Source of the DNA: Amycolatopsis sp. NBC_01480
Lineage (GTDB): Bacteria; Actinomycetota; Actinomycetes; Mycobacteriales; Pseudonocardiaceae
Length of the DNA: 64,000 bases
Direction of reading: 5' to 3'
Assembly (NCBI RefSeq): GCF_036227205.1
Contig: NZ_CP109442.1
Location: 9,300,001 to 9,364,000 of the forward strand
The stretch's first letter is position 1. Every line of letters begins with the position of its first letter. Below, piece after piece: positions 41,428 to 49,791 of the stretch. The position numbers and the translations under genes are program-made. Below the pieces are notes generated by a model, which saw only the letters and a list, made by a program, of their open reading frames with translations, had not been told where the DNA came from and ran no database searches.

Positions 41428-41925
41428 ATGTCCGCCCACATGGACGAGCTGATCGCCCAGTTCCGCACCTTCCAGGCGAAAACACAGCAGGCCGAGACCC
41501 GGTTCGACGGGGTCGCCGACATGCAGGAGCAGATCGCCCAGGTCCGTACGTCCGTGACCGCGCCGGACGGCACCGTGACGGTCGTCGCCGGGGCCGGTGG
41601 GACCGTCACCGATGTCCAGCTCTCCCCGGAAGCCCTGCGCCTCGACCCGGCGCGGCTGTCCGCGACGATCATGAGCACCCTGCGCCAGGCCGTGGCCGGC
41701 GCCGTGCAGCAGCAGGCCGGGATCGTGGACGAGGCCTTCGGCGACACCCTCGGCGTCGACATCTCGGCGCAGGTCCGCGAGGCGCAGGCCGAGGCGTTCG
41801 GAACCACCGCGGACGAACCCGCGTCACAGCAGCAATCGCCGCCACAGCAGGCATCCCGGCCCGGCCGCGGCGCCGGCCGGGACGACGACGACTACTTCGA
41901 CGACAACTCGTTCCTCCGCCGCTGA
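41428..41925 (+). CDS. YbaB/EbfC-like nucleoid protein, ESX-associated type
   Basis: 165 residues. Residues 1-40 are a long helix (MDELIAQFRTFQAKTQQAETRFDGVADMQEQIAQV); APDGTVTVVAGAGGTVTDVQLSPEALRLDPARLSATIMSTLRQAV is the YbaB core. The Asp-rich tail (GRDDDDYFDDNSF) is typical of the EspM/YbaB-like proteins coded beside WXG100 genes in actinomycetes. GGAGA is 5 bases before ATG 41428. First gene of a four-gene cassette. Confidence 0.85.
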   Translation: MSAHMDELIAQFRTFQAKTQQAETRFDGVADMQEQIAQVRTSVTAPDGTVTVVAGAGGTVTDVQLSPEALRLDPARLSATIMSTLRQAVAGAVQQQAGIVDEAFGDTLGVDISAQVREAQAEAFGTTADEPASQQQSPPQQASRPGRGAGRDDDDYFDDNSFLRR

Positions 41926-41950
41926 CCGCTCCGACCGAGGGAATTCCGCG

Positions 41951-42283
41951 ATGCCAGACGGAATACAGACGAACATCGACGCGATCGCCGAGTACACCCG
42001 CCAGCTGCCGTACTACGAGCAGGAAGCGGGAAAGTTCGGCGCCAAGATCGACGCCGCCGACGTGGGCGACCAGTCGTGGGGGGTGATCGGCATCTTCGCC
42101 AAGCAGGGCTACACCGACCACCTCGCCGACCTGCGCTCGCTGCTGACCGACCTGAAGGACGGCGTGGACGCGCTGACCACCAAGCTCGGCACCGCCGCGC
42201 AGATGTACCAGGGCGCCGAAGACGCCGGGAAGATCACCTTCGGCCAGTACGAGGCGGAGATCGACGCTGTGGGGAAGCCGTGA
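41951..42283 (+). CDS. Small helical ESX/type VII target-like protein
   Basis: 110 residues, two long helices around a SWGVIG turn (residue 43), as in EspC/WXG100-related secretion targets. The C-terminal YQGAEDAGKITFGQYEAEIDA is amphipathic. GGGAATTCCGCG precedes ATG 41951. The TGA overlaps the next GTG by four bases (GTGA), so the two products are made together and may form a helical complex. Confidence 0.8.
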   Translation: MPDGIQTNIDAIAEYTRQLPYYEQEAGKFGAKIDAADVGDQSWGVIGIFAKQGYTDHLADLRSLLTDLKDGVDALTTKLGTAAQMYQGAEDAGKITFGQYEAEIDAVGKP

Positions 42284-43404
42284 CCGAGAAGAAGAGCATC
42301 GCCGACACCCTGAACGTGTCGGCCTACGACGAGAGCACGGGCGCGAACGTCGACCGCGGGCTGAGCGCCGCGCCGGTGGTCGGCACCCTGTACGACTCCG
42401 GCAAGTCGATCGCCGGGCACGCCCAGCAGGCCGCCCAGGCGGACAGCCCGGGCGAACTGGCGTCCGCGGGCGCCGCGCTGGTCGGCGACGGGGCGTCGTT
42501 CGTCGGCGCCGCCGCCGGCGACATGGTCACCTTCGCCATGGACCCGATCGGCTGGCTGGTCAGCCACGGGCTCAACATGCTGCTGGAGCTGGTCCAGCCG
42601 CTGCAGGACGCACTGCACCAGGTCACCGGCGACGGCCCGGCGATCGGGCACGCGTCGGAGAACTTCACCACGATCGCGCAGGGCTTCGTCGCGCTCGCCG
42701 AGGACTTCGAGCGGACCGGCGACACCGCGCTGGCCGACTGGGTCGACGACGCCGGGAACGCGGCGAAGGAAGCGCTCGGCGACTTCTCCTCCGGCATCCG
42801 CGGGGTCGGCTCGGCCGCCGGCACGGTGGCCGAGGTGCTGCAGATGTGGTCGATGGTCATGGTGGTCATCGAGGAGGTGATCAAGGCGATCATCACCGAG
42901 CTGGTCTCCTGGCTGATCACCCTGTGGCTGCCCGCGCTGGCCGCCTCGGTGATCAGCTTCGGCGGCTCGGTCGCCGCGGCGATGACCGCGTCGATCGCCA
43001 AGGCCGCCAGCGTGCTGGGAAAGGTCACCCGCTACCTCGGCAAGTTCGGCAAGCTGCTCGACACCTTCATGGAATTTCTCGGCAAGATCGCCGGGAAGAT
43101 GGCGGTGTTCACCAGGAAGCTGCGCGTCGGGGTGATGCCCGGGGAGACCAAGTTCGGGCTCGGCGCGGCCGCGCAGGGCTTCCAGCCGAGCAACCGGATG
43201 CTCTCCACCATGTTCGGCACCTCGGTCGGGGCCGGCCCGCTGGTCGCGGGGGCGAGCGTCAAAGCCGGGATCGGCGCCGGGAAGGCGCTGGCCGGCGAGG
43301 GCAAGGAAGCGGTCAGCGCCGAAGGAGACACACCGTGGTTCGACAAGAGCGAAATCGGCGGGGAGCAGAGCCCGGAGCAGACCCACAAGAACCTGGACGT
43401 CTAG
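42280..43404 (+). CDS. Large ESX-type (PPE/WXG-like) helical protein with hydrophobic core
   Basis: 374 residues. Residues 1-160 are helical and Ala/Gly-rich with the ESX-target pattern (DSPGELASAGAALVGDGASFVGAAAGDMVTFAMDPIGWLVSHGLNMLL). About residues 185-245 form hydrophobic helices (MVMVVIEEVIKAIITELVSWLITLWLPALAASVISFGG) that could insert in a membrane. The C-terminus is acidic. No recognisable toxin domain. GTG 42280 is coupled to the gene before it. Its 3' end overlaps the next gene by 70 bases. Confidence 0.78.
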   Translation: MTEKKSIADTLNVSAYDESTGANVDRGLSAAPVVGTLYDSGKSIAGHAQQAAQADSPGELASAGAALVGDGASFVGAAAGDMVTFAMDPIGWLVSHGLNMLLELVQPLQDALHQVTGDGPAIGHASENFTTIAQGFVALAEDFERTGDTALADWVDDAGNAAKEALGDFSSGIRGVGSAAGTVAEVLQMWSMVMVVIEEVIKAIITELVSWLITLWLPALAASVISFGGSVAAAMTASIAKAASVLGKVTRYLGKFGKLLDTFMEFLGKIAGKMAVFTRKLRVGVMPGETKFGLGAAAQGFQPSNRMLSTMFGTSVGAGPLVAGASVKAGIGAGKALAGEGKEAVSAEGDTPWFDKSEIGGEQSPEQTHKNLDV

Positions 43405-44105
43405 CCGCCGACCCGGGCGAGCTGGCCGAGCAGGCGCCCACCGACACACGTCGCCGGGCCGGGCAGAAGATCTTCGCCCACCAAGAGCGCCTGGACGCCA
43501 AGACGGCCGAGCTGATGGTCCGTCCCGGGTTCCGGGAGCGGGTCGAGGCGCTGATGCGGGACCAGTGGCGCGAGCCGGTCATCGTGGTGCGCCTGCAAGA
43601 GGACGGCCTGGGCTTCGACGTGCCCGGACGGCGTGAGGACGGGACGGTCAAAGGGAAGCGGCTGATCCGGCGGTTCTTCTGGAACATCCTGCGCGGCATC
43701 GGCGTCGCCGTGGCCTACGTCTTCTACCTCGCGTACAGCTCAGGCAGCGGTGGTGGGAAATCGGGTAGCCGGCGGGCCGCCGTCACCGGGCCTGCCGACG
43801 CGATGGCGCTCGGCCTGCTCGACCGGATCCGGGCGGCGGACGGGCCGTGGCTGGTGTTCTCGCCCTCACACGTCGCGCTGGTCGACACCGGCTCGACGCA
43901 AAGCGACCCTGCCCACGCTCCCCCGCCGGAAATCCTTTGGCAGGCCAGCACTCCGCAGGAAGTCGAGGTCAACCTCCGGCGCCGCAAGCTGACCTGGCCG
44001 GACGGGTCGGTTTTCGCCTTCCCGCTGCACAACCGCGGCGAGGAGCAGCACCTGCGGGGTTACCTCGAAGCCCCGGACACCGTGCACTGGACCAAAAGCT
44101 CGTGA
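43335..44105 (+). CDS. Single-pass membrane protein of the ESX-type cassette
   Basis: 256 residues, unknown family. GTG 43335 is chosen because GAAGGAGA sits 6 bases upstream, although it lies inside the previous gene; the first 23 codons therefore overlap in another frame. Charged residues 1-115 precede one TM segment (FFWNILRGIGVAVAYVFYLAYS, near residue 120) and an extracytoplasmic or cytoplasmic domain WLVFSPSHVALVDTGS. The stop is embedded in a perfect hairpin. Confidence 0.75.
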   Translation: MVRQERNRRGAEPGADPQEPGRLAADPGELAEQAPTDTRRRAGQKIFAHQERLDAKTAELMVRPGFRERVEALMRDQWREPVIVVRLQEDGLGFDVPGRREDGTVKGKRLIRRFFWNILRGIGVAVAYVFYLAYSSGSGGGKSGSRRAAVTGPADAMALGLLDRIRAADGPWLVFSPSHVALVDTGSTQSDPAHAPPPEILWQASTPQEVEVNLRRRKLTWPDGSVFAFPLHNRGEEQHLRGYLEAPDTVHWTKSS

Positions 44106-44144
44106 GTGTTCATGACGGTTCTAACCGTCATGAACACTCACGAG
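44099..44144. terminator. 22-bp perfect hairpin covering a stop codon
   Basis: Arms 44099-44120 and 44123-44144 (CTCGTGAGTGTTCATGACGG and reverse complement, plus TT/AA) leave only two central bases. The stem begins in the last codons of the rightward gene and includes its TGA (44103-44105); it ends 4 bases before the leftward SDR stop. It serves both directions. Confidence 0.75.
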
Positions 44145-44148
44145 TCGT

Positions 44149-44898
44149 TCAGCCGGCCGAGGACATCCCGCCGTCGATGGTGACCACCGTGCCGCTGATG
44201 TAGGAGGCGCGGTCCGACGCCAGGAAGGCGATCAGGTCGGCCACCTCGCGCGGCTCGGCGACGCGGCCCGACGGCAGGGCGGCCATTCCGGCCGCGAAGT
44301 CGGCGTTCGCCGCGGCCATGGCGGTGATCCGCTCGGTCGCGACCGGGCCCGGGTTGACGCCGACCACGCGGATGTTGTCCCGCGGGCCGGAGCCGCCCAG
44401 TGCCTTGGTGAACGCCATCAGGGCGGCGTTCCCGGCGCTGCCCGCGATGTAGCCGGCGGTGGGCCGCTCGCCCGCGGCGCCGATGTCGTTGACGATCACG
44501 CCGTGGCCGCGCTCGCGCATCCGCGCGTAGACGAGCCGGGTGAGGTCGACGTAGCCGTAGACCTTGAGGTCCCAGCCGTGCCGCCACGCGTCGGCGCCGA
44601 CCTGGTCGAGCGAGCCGGCCGGGATGTCGCCGGCGTTGTTGACCAGGATGTCGGCGTCCGCGGCGGCTTCGGCGAGCCGTTCGAGGTCCGCGGGCACCCG
44701 CAGGTCGACCGCGTGCACGGTGACCTCGACGCCGTGCGCCTCCCGCAGCCGCGCGGCGAGGCCTTCCAGCGCGTCCGCGCCCCGCGCCGCGAGGCGCAGG
44801 TGACAGCCCTCCCCCGCCAGCACCTCGGCGACGGCGGCGCCGATCCCCTTCGACGCGCCGGTGACCAGCGCGCGCTTGCCCTTGAGACCCAGGTCCAT
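44149..44898 (-). CDS. Short-chain dehydrogenase/reductase, atypical active site
   Basis: 249 residues. The cofactor motif is VTGASKGIGAAVAEV and the structural motif is NNAGD (NNAG). The catalytic region reads VIVNDIGAAGERPTAGYIAGSAGNAALM: the Tyr is present, but the YxxxK Lys is Ser (YIAGS) and the usual Ser three residues before the loop is not obvious. Such SDRs may be altered in mechanism. PGPVATERI and ASYISGTVVTIDGGMS complete the classical-SDR C-terminus. ATG 44898 with GAGG upstream. Confidence 0.85.
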   Translation of the reverse strand: MDLGLKGKRALVTGASKGIGAAVAEVLAGEGCHLRLAARGADALEGLAARLREAHGVEVTVHAVDLRVPADLERLAEAAADADILVNNAGDIPAGSLDQVGADAWRHGWDLKVYGYVDLTRLVYARMRERGHGVIVNDIGAAGERPTAGYIAGSAGNAALMAFTKALGGSGPRDNIRVVGVNPGPVATERITAMAAANADFAAGMAALPSGRVAEPREVADLIAFLASDRASYISGTVVTIDGGMSSAG

Positions 44899-44939
44899 GG
44901 AAGTCCTCACTTTTTCGCTACCAGCCTGCGAAATCGAGG

Positions 44940-45857
44940 CTACTCACTTTTGATCATGGCCAGGGACTCCGACCAGAGCCGGGCGGCGTGCTCCGAGTCC
45001 AGGGCGTACCCGGCACCGCCCCGCCGTACGCCGGGGCGGTGCGCCACGGCCACCTGGCAGTCCTCGAAATACTGGCCCGTGACGCCCTCGACGAGCGGAG
45101 AAGCGGCCAGCAGCACCGACGTGGCGGCACCCTGCTGGGCGTTCTTCCACGAGACGTCCGAGCTTCCCGGATCGAACGACGCGGGCGCGGCGGCGATGTC
45201 ACCGACGTGCCGGCCGAGCGCGGTCTCGGTGATCCGGCCGGGGTTCAGCGCGTTGACGGCGATTCCCTCGGCGCGCCAACGCTTCGCGGCCTCGACGGCG
45301 AACAGGATGTTGGCCGTTTTCGACTGGCCGTACGCCACCCACCGGTCGTACGGACGCCGGTGGAAGTGGATGTCGGTGAAGTCGACGTCGGCGTTCACGT
45401 GGCCGACGGAGCTGACCGAGACCACTCGCGCGGCCCCGGCGGACGTGAGCGCGCCGTGCAGCCCGGTGGCCAGGGCGAAATGGCCGAGGTGGTTGGTGGC
45501 GAACTGCAGTTCCCAGCCTTCGAGCGTGCGCAGCTCCGGCGTCGCCATCACGCCGGCGTTGTTGACCAGAATGTCGAGTGGCCCGGTCCAGCCGGCCACG
45601 AACTCCGCGACCGACACCCGGTCGGCCAGGTCCAGCCGGGCCACCCGCGCGCCGATCTCAGCGGCGACGCGCTCGCCCGCGGCGACATCGCGGACGGCCA
45701 GGGTGACCTCGGCGCCCGCGCCCGCCAGGGCCCGCGCGGTCTCGGCGCCGAGACCGGACGCGCCGCCGGTGACCACCGCGCGCCGTCCGGTGAGGTCGAG
45801 GCCCGCGACGACCTCCGCGGCCGTCGACGTGGCGCCGAAGGGAATGGTGACGGACAT
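44940..45857 (-). CDS. Short-chain dehydrogenase/reductase, retinol-dehydrogenase-like
   Basis: 305 residues. VVTGGASGLGAETARALAGAGA (GxxxGxG), NNAGVMATP, VVSVSSVGH (Ser) and the proper YGQSKTAN (YxxxK) catalytic motif are all present; the length and FATNHLGHFALATGL fit the NADP-dependent retinol dehydrogenase-like group. ATG 45857. It is followed 41 bases later by the other SDR gene on the same strand; a long terminator separates it from the gene upstream. Confidence 0.9.
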   Translation of the reverse strand: MSVTIPFGATSTAAEVVAGLDLTGRRAVVTGGASGLGAETARALAGAGAEVTLAVRDVAAGERVAAEIGARVARLDLADRVSVAEFVAGWTGPLDILVNNAGVMATPELRTLEGWELQFATNHLGHFALATGLHGALTSAGAARVVSVSSVGHVNADVDFTDIHFHRRPYDRWVAYGQSKTANILFAVEAAKRWRAEGIAVNALNPGRITETALGRHVGDIAAAPASFDPGSSDVSWKNAQQGAATSVLLAASPLVEGVTGQYFEDCQVAVAHRPGVRRGGAGYALDSEHAARLWSESLAMIKSE

Positions 45858-45887
45858 GAGGGCCTCGCTCCCGCAACGGGACCCGGA

Positions 45888-45940
45888 CAACCGGAGCCGG
45901 GTCCGCTTACCTTCAGCATAAGCGGACCCGGCTCCGGTTG
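45888..45940 (-). terminator. Perfect 22-bp hairpin
   Basis: Arms 45888-45909 and 45919-45940 (CAACCGGAGCCGGGTCCGCT plus TA, and reverse complement) with a 9-base loop. It lies immediately after the stop of the leftward membrane-protein gene (45942), isolating it from the SDR gene downstream. Confidence 0.75.
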
Positions 45941-45941
45941 A

Positions 45942-46373
45942 CTACTCGTGAGACGCGGCTCTCAGCCCGCCGGCCCGGCGCCGCGAGAACCAGGAGCCGA
46001 TCAGCGCGGGCAGTGAAGGCCCGCCGCGCAAGCACCAGAGCGCGATCACCGGGTCGCAGATCGCGCAGCCGGACGACGAGTGCGCGAACGCCGGGATGAT
46101 CGGCGCGCCGCGCAGGTGATGCAGCACGTCCCAGCCCGCGTGCAGCAGCCAGGCGATGCCGATCCAGGTCCACGACTCCAGCCCGCGGTACGCGCAATAG
46201 GTGACCGCGGCCGTGAACACGAACTCCCACGGCCCGAACGTCCCGCTGCTGAGATAGGCGGCACCGGCCCCCGCGACCATGATCGCGTTGAACCGGCGCC
46301 GCGAGGGTTCGCGGATCAGGGACATGACCGTTGCGTAGAGGACACCGATCAGCACCGGCGCGAGAACATCCAT
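45942..46373 (-). CDS. DUF6010-like small membrane protein
   Basis: 143 residues with four hydrophobic segments. FNAIMVAGAGAAYLSSGTFGPWEFVFTA, YRGLESWTWIGIAWLLHAGWDVLHHLRGAPIIPAFAHSSSGCAICDPVIALWCLRG is a conserved pattern in actinobacterial and proteobacterial proteins of this group, with His and Cys residues that might bind a metal or heme. Function unknown. ATG 46373 lacks a strong SD. Confidence 0.75.
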   Translation of the reverse strand: MDVLAPVLIGVLYATVMSLIREPSRRRFNAIMVAGAGAAYLSSGTFGPWEFVFTAAVTYCAYRGLESWTWIGIAWLLHAGWDVLHHLRGAPIIPAFAHSSSGCAICDPVIALWCLRGGPSLPALIGSWFSRRRAGGLRAASHE

Positions 46374-46489
46374 GCCCGGGGACGCTAATCGCGGCCCGAG
46401 CGCGGCGGAACGGACCGGGCTGCCACCTTTCACGCAGTTCTCGCCACCGTGAAACCCTTGGTGCGGAAGGGACTCAGGGCAGCAGGTTC

Positions 46490-47602
46490 TCACGGCAGCG
46501 CGTCGAGGAACGGCCGGTGCGCGTCCTGGAACGCCCAGCCGTAGTAGTGGTCCCAGTTGATCGACCAGGTCATCAGCCCGCGCAGGGCCGGCTGGGCGCC
46601 GCCGCGCAGGGTGTAGCCGCCGCAGCCGGAGTTCTTGACCAGGCAGGTCACCGCGGTCTGGGCGTCGGCCGGGGCGATGAAGCCGTTGCCCGCGCTGACC
46701 GCGGCCGGCAGGCCCACCGCGATCTGGTCGTCCCGCAGGCCGGCGAACGTCTTCCCGGTGTCCCCCACCGGGAAGCCCGCCTTGAGCATGTCCGCCATGG
46801 CGATCGGGAAGTCCGCGCCGCCCATGGTGTGGTACTGGTTGTCCAGGCCCATGATCGGGCCGGAGTTGTAGTCCTGGACGTGCAGCACGGTCAGCGAATC
46901 GCGCAGCGCGTCGATCACGGGCAGGAACGCGCCGCGGCGGGTGTCGCCGCCGTTGCTGCCGCCGCCGTAGAACTGGTAGCCGGTCTGGACGAGGAACGTC
47001 TCGGGCGCCATGGTGAGCACGAATTCGCTGCCGTAGTGGGATTTCAGCGACTTCAGCGCGGAGATCAGGTTGACCACCACAGGCGTGGTCGGGTGCTGGA
47101 AGTCGGTGTCGCCGGCGTCGAGGGTCAGGGAGTGGCCCTCGAAGTCGACGTCCAGGCCGTCGAGGCCGTACTTGTCGATGATCGCCGAAACGGAGCTGAC
47201 GAACGCGTCGCGCGCGGCCGTGGTGGTCAGCTGCACCTGGCCGTTGGCGCCGCCGATGGAGATCAGCACCTTCTTGCCCTGCGCCTGCTTCGCGCGGATG
47301 GCCGCGATGAAGTCGGCGTCGCTCTCCACGCCCGCGCATTCCGAGGCGGGACAACGGTTGAACTGGATCTCCCCGGACGTCGGCGAGGTCGGCTCCCCGA
47401 ACGCGAGGTCGATGACGTCCCAGGCATCCGGCACGTCGGCGAGCTTCACGTACCCCGAGCCGTTCGCGAAGCTCGCGTGCAGATAGCCGATCAGCGAGTG
47501 CTTGGGCAGGCCCGCCGCCCCGGCGGCCCCGGGCACGGCCACCACCCCGGCCAGGGCCACGGCCAGTGCGGCGAGGAAAACGGACAGTCGGGAACGCCTC
47601 AT
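46490..47602 (-). CDS. Secreted GH18 chitinase
   Basis: 370 residues. A signal peptide (MRRSRLSVFLAALAVALAGVVAVPGAAGA) is followed directly by a GH18 TIM barrel: VLISIGGANG near residue 112 and the catalytic DGLDVDFEG near 148, where the final Glu is the acid/base. SINWDHYYGW at the end carries the substrate-binding Trp. No chitin-binding module is attached. GGAGG lies 7 bases before ATG 47602. Two DasR-like sites upstream suggest induction by N-acetylglucosamine signals. Confidence 0.92.
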   Translation of the reverse strand: MRRSRLSVFLAALAVALAGVVAVPGAAGAAGLPKHSLIGYLHASFANGSGYVKLADVPDAWDVIDLAFGEPTSPTSGEIQFNRCPASECAGVESDADFIAAIRAKQAQGKKVLISIGGANGQVQLTTTAARDAFVSSVSAIIDKYGLDGLDVDFEGHSLTLDAGDTDFQHPTTPVVVNLISALKSLKSHYGSEFVLTMAPETFLVQTGYQFYGGGSNGGDTRRGAFLPVIDALRDSLTVLHVQDYNSGPIMGLDNQYHTMGGADFPIAMADMLKAGFPVGDTGKTFAGLRDDQIAVGLPAAVSAGNGFIAPADAQTAVTCLVKNSGCGGYTLRGGAQPALRGLMTWSINWDHYYGWAFQDAHRPFLDALP

Positions 47603-47633
47603 GACGGGCCTCCGGTGTCGGCGGGGATCCCTC

Positions 47634-47669
47634 ATTGTCTGGACCACTGTGGGAAATGTCCAGACCATT
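47634..47669. promoter_or_regulatory. Paired DasR-like (dre) sites upstream of chitinase
   Basis: ATTGTCTGGACCACT (47634-47648) and AATGTCCAGACCATT (47655-47669) each resemble the DasR consensus around TGGTCTAGACCA and are inverted relative to each other. DasR is the GntR-family repressor of chitinase and GlcNAc genes in actinomycetes. The sites lie 32-67 bases upstream of the chitinase start. Confidence 0.6.
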
Positions 47670-47883
47670 CGGCGAAGCGGCCGGAATTCGCCACGCCCCG
47701 GGGGTCCGGCGACGGCTCCGACCTGGCGCCCCGACCGCCGGCCTGGTGGGCCGGAGACCCCACGGCGCCTGTTAGCCCGGCCTGACGTGCGAGCCCGCGG
47801 CGGCCGGTAGCCCCGGATGCCCGGCCCCGACGTGCGGGTCCAGCGCATCCGGAGCACCCCCAGTACCCGGCAAGCCGCAGTGC

Positions 47884-48357
47884 TCAGCCGAACTGGCCGA
47901 CCTGGTACTCCCCCGCGGGCTGGCGCACGATGACGTTGAGCCGGTTGAAGGTGTTGATCAAGGCGATGAGCGAGACCAGCGCGCCGAGCTGCTCGTCGTC
48001 GTAGTGCTTGGCCGCGTTGGCCCAGACCTCGTCCGGGACGCCACCGGCCGCGTCGGCGATCCGGGTGCCTTCCTCGGCCAGCTCCAGCGCGGCGCGCTCG
48101 GCCTCGGTGAACACGGTGGCCTCGCGCCAGGCCGCGACGAGGTTGAGGCGCGTCGAGGTCTCGCCGGAGTGGGCCGCGTCCTTGGTGTGCATGTCGGTGC
48201 AGAAACCGCAGCCGTTGATCTGGCTGGCGCGGATCTCCACCAGCGCCCGCGTTTCGGCGGGCAGGGCCGAGTCCACGACCGCCTTCGACGCGTCGAGCAG
48301 CGGCTTCAGGAAACTGGCCGTGCCCGGGTTGGTGAACAGGTTGAGACGAGCATCCAT
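47884..48357 (-). CDS. AhpD-like carboxymuconolactone decarboxylase family protein
   Basis: 157 residues, mostly helical. The redox pair is in NGCGFCTDMHTKDA near residue 50 (CxxC plus His three residues on), as in AhpD alkylhydroperoxidases. LVEIRASQINGCGFC is the standard core. A GGGGAG leader stands 6 bases before ATG 48357. A general peroxide-defence role is likely; no ahpC lies nearby. Confidence 0.9.
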   Translation of the reverse strand: MDARLNLFTNPGTASFLKPLLDASKAVVDSALPAETRALVEIRASQINGCGFCTDMHTKDAAHSGETSTRLNLVAAWREATVFTEAERAALELAEEGTRIADAAGGVPDEVWANAAKHYDDEQLGALVSLIALINTFNRLNVIVRQPAGEYQVGQFG

Positions 48358-48454
48358 GGTGAACTCCCCATGTCGTGACCGGTGTGTACGCCTCCTTGAC
48401 GAACCGGCCGCACGAGATGTGACAGCACCGGGTGTGACCCGCGTCTCGCGGGGC

Positions 48455-49633
48455 TCACTGTCCAGGATGGACGGTCAGGCGCACGTCTTCGGCCAGGCGG
48501 TACGGCCGGCTGTCGACGATCCCGCCCAGCAGCCGGCGCAGGCGGGAGACCTCCGCGCGGACCGTCACGAGGTGCTCGGCGTCGCCGTGCAAGGCCCGGC
48601 TCAGCGCCTCGGCGGACAGCCCTTGATGGCCCGCTTTCCCCAGCAGCACCAGGATTTCCGCGTGACGCCGGGTGACCGGGCGCCGCCAGCCGGTCTCGCC
48701 GGCCCGCAGGCTCAGCACCGGCGTGCGGCCCAGGTCCAGGTCCAGCACCACCGGCCGGGCGGACCCGGCCGGGCGGACCAGCCAGCCGTCGCCGAACGGC
48801 TCGGGCAGGCAGGCGCCGAGGCCGGGCACGGCGAGCACCTGGCCGGGCCGGGGCGCGGCGATCCGCTCGCCCACCGCGACCCCCGCGCTGTGCGCGACCC
48901 AGCCGTCGGCGTCCACCAGCAGGGCCGGGCCGGCGGCCAGCACCGGCTCCCCCGCCCGCCGCAGCCGTTCCAGGCGGCGGCGGTGCGAATGCCACAGCTG
49001 CGATTCCGCCAGCCGCCGGCCGGTCTCCACCAGCGCGCCGACCGCCGGGTGCAGGGTCAGGGCCGGGCCGCTGACGTCGATCACGCCGAGCAGCTCACCG
49101 GTGCGCGGGTCGTGGATCGGCGACGCCGTGCAGTACCAGGGGTGCTGGTTCTGCTCGAAGTGCTCACCGGCCAGCAGCTCGACCGGGGCGGCCTCGGCAA
49201 GCGCGGTGCCGATCGCGTTCGTGCCCACCCGGGCCTCGGTCCACTCCGCGCCCTCGGCGAACCCCAGCGCGTCCGCACCACGGCGGACGGCCGAAGATCC
49301 TTCCCGCCACAGGATTACGCCATCCGAGTCCGTGACGACCAGGAGCATGTGGCCGGCGTCGGACATCGCGCCGATGACCTGCCGGAGGTCGCCGATCACG
49401 TGCCGCAGCGGCGAGGAGTGCCGGCGGCGCGCGACCTCGGCCTCGGGCACGGAGTCCCGCTCGTTCATGCTGTCGGCGGCCAGGCCGAGGCCCAGCACCC
49501 GGGACCACGAGCGCGAGACGAGCGGACGCGGGCGCACCGGCGGGCGTCCGCCGCCGATCACCGCCTCGTGCATCCGCACCAGGTCACGGGCGTGGGCGGG
49601 CAGGCTGCGGCCCGGGGGAACCGCGCTGTGCAC
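48455..49633 (-). CDS. GAF-domain transcriptional regulator with winged-helix C-terminus
   Basis: About 392 residues. The N-terminal part (ARDLVRMHEAVIGG, PLVSRSWSRVLGLGL) and the GAF domain (LLVVTDSDGVILWREGSSAVRRGADALGFAEGAEWTEARVGTNAIGTALAEAAPVELLAGEHFEQNQHPWYCTASPIHDPRTGELLGVIDVSG) match AcoR-type regulators, but the AAA+ sigma-54 domain is missing. Instead TRRHAEILVLLGKAGHQGLSAEALSRAL and VTVRAEVSRLRRLLG form a winged helix. GTG 49633 has GGGAGG 11 bases upstream; the start is uncertain. It is divergent from a flavin monooxygenase gene that it probably activates. Confidence 0.82.
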   Translation of the reverse strand: MHSAVPPGRSLPAHARDLVRMHEAVIGGGRPPVRPRPLVSRSWSRVLGLGLAADSMNERDSVPEAEVARRRHSSPLRHVIGDLRQVIGAMSDAGHMLLVVTDSDGVILWREGSSAVRRGADALGFAEGAEWTEARVGTNAIGTALAEAAPVELLAGEHFEQNQHPWYCTASPIHDPRTGELLGVIDVSGPALTLHPAVGALVETGRRLAESQLWHSHRRRLERLRRAGEPVLAAGPALLVDADGWVAHSAGVAVGERIAAPRPGQVLAVPGLGACLPEPFGDGWLVRPAGSARPVVLDLDLGRTPVLSLRAGETGWRRPVTRRHAEILVLLGKAGHQGLSAEALSRALHGDAEHLVTVRAEVSRLRRLLGGIVDSRPYRLAEDVRLTVHPGQ

Positions 49634-49791
49634 AGCCAAAGCCCACCTCCCGCGCCGGCGTTCCAGCATAGGTCGCCGCCGGCCCCGGCACCAACGAGCG
49701 CCGGCGTGCAACTCGCTGCAACCCTTGCCGCCGGGCCGCGCCAAGGCGTGTGATCGGGGTTACACCACGACACCGGAGTCAGGGAGTAGCC

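Noticed and set aside
41428..44105. A complete type VII secretion locus
   Set aside because: No FtsK-type ATPase, mycosin or EccB-E genes are present; only substrate-like and accessory proteins are seen.
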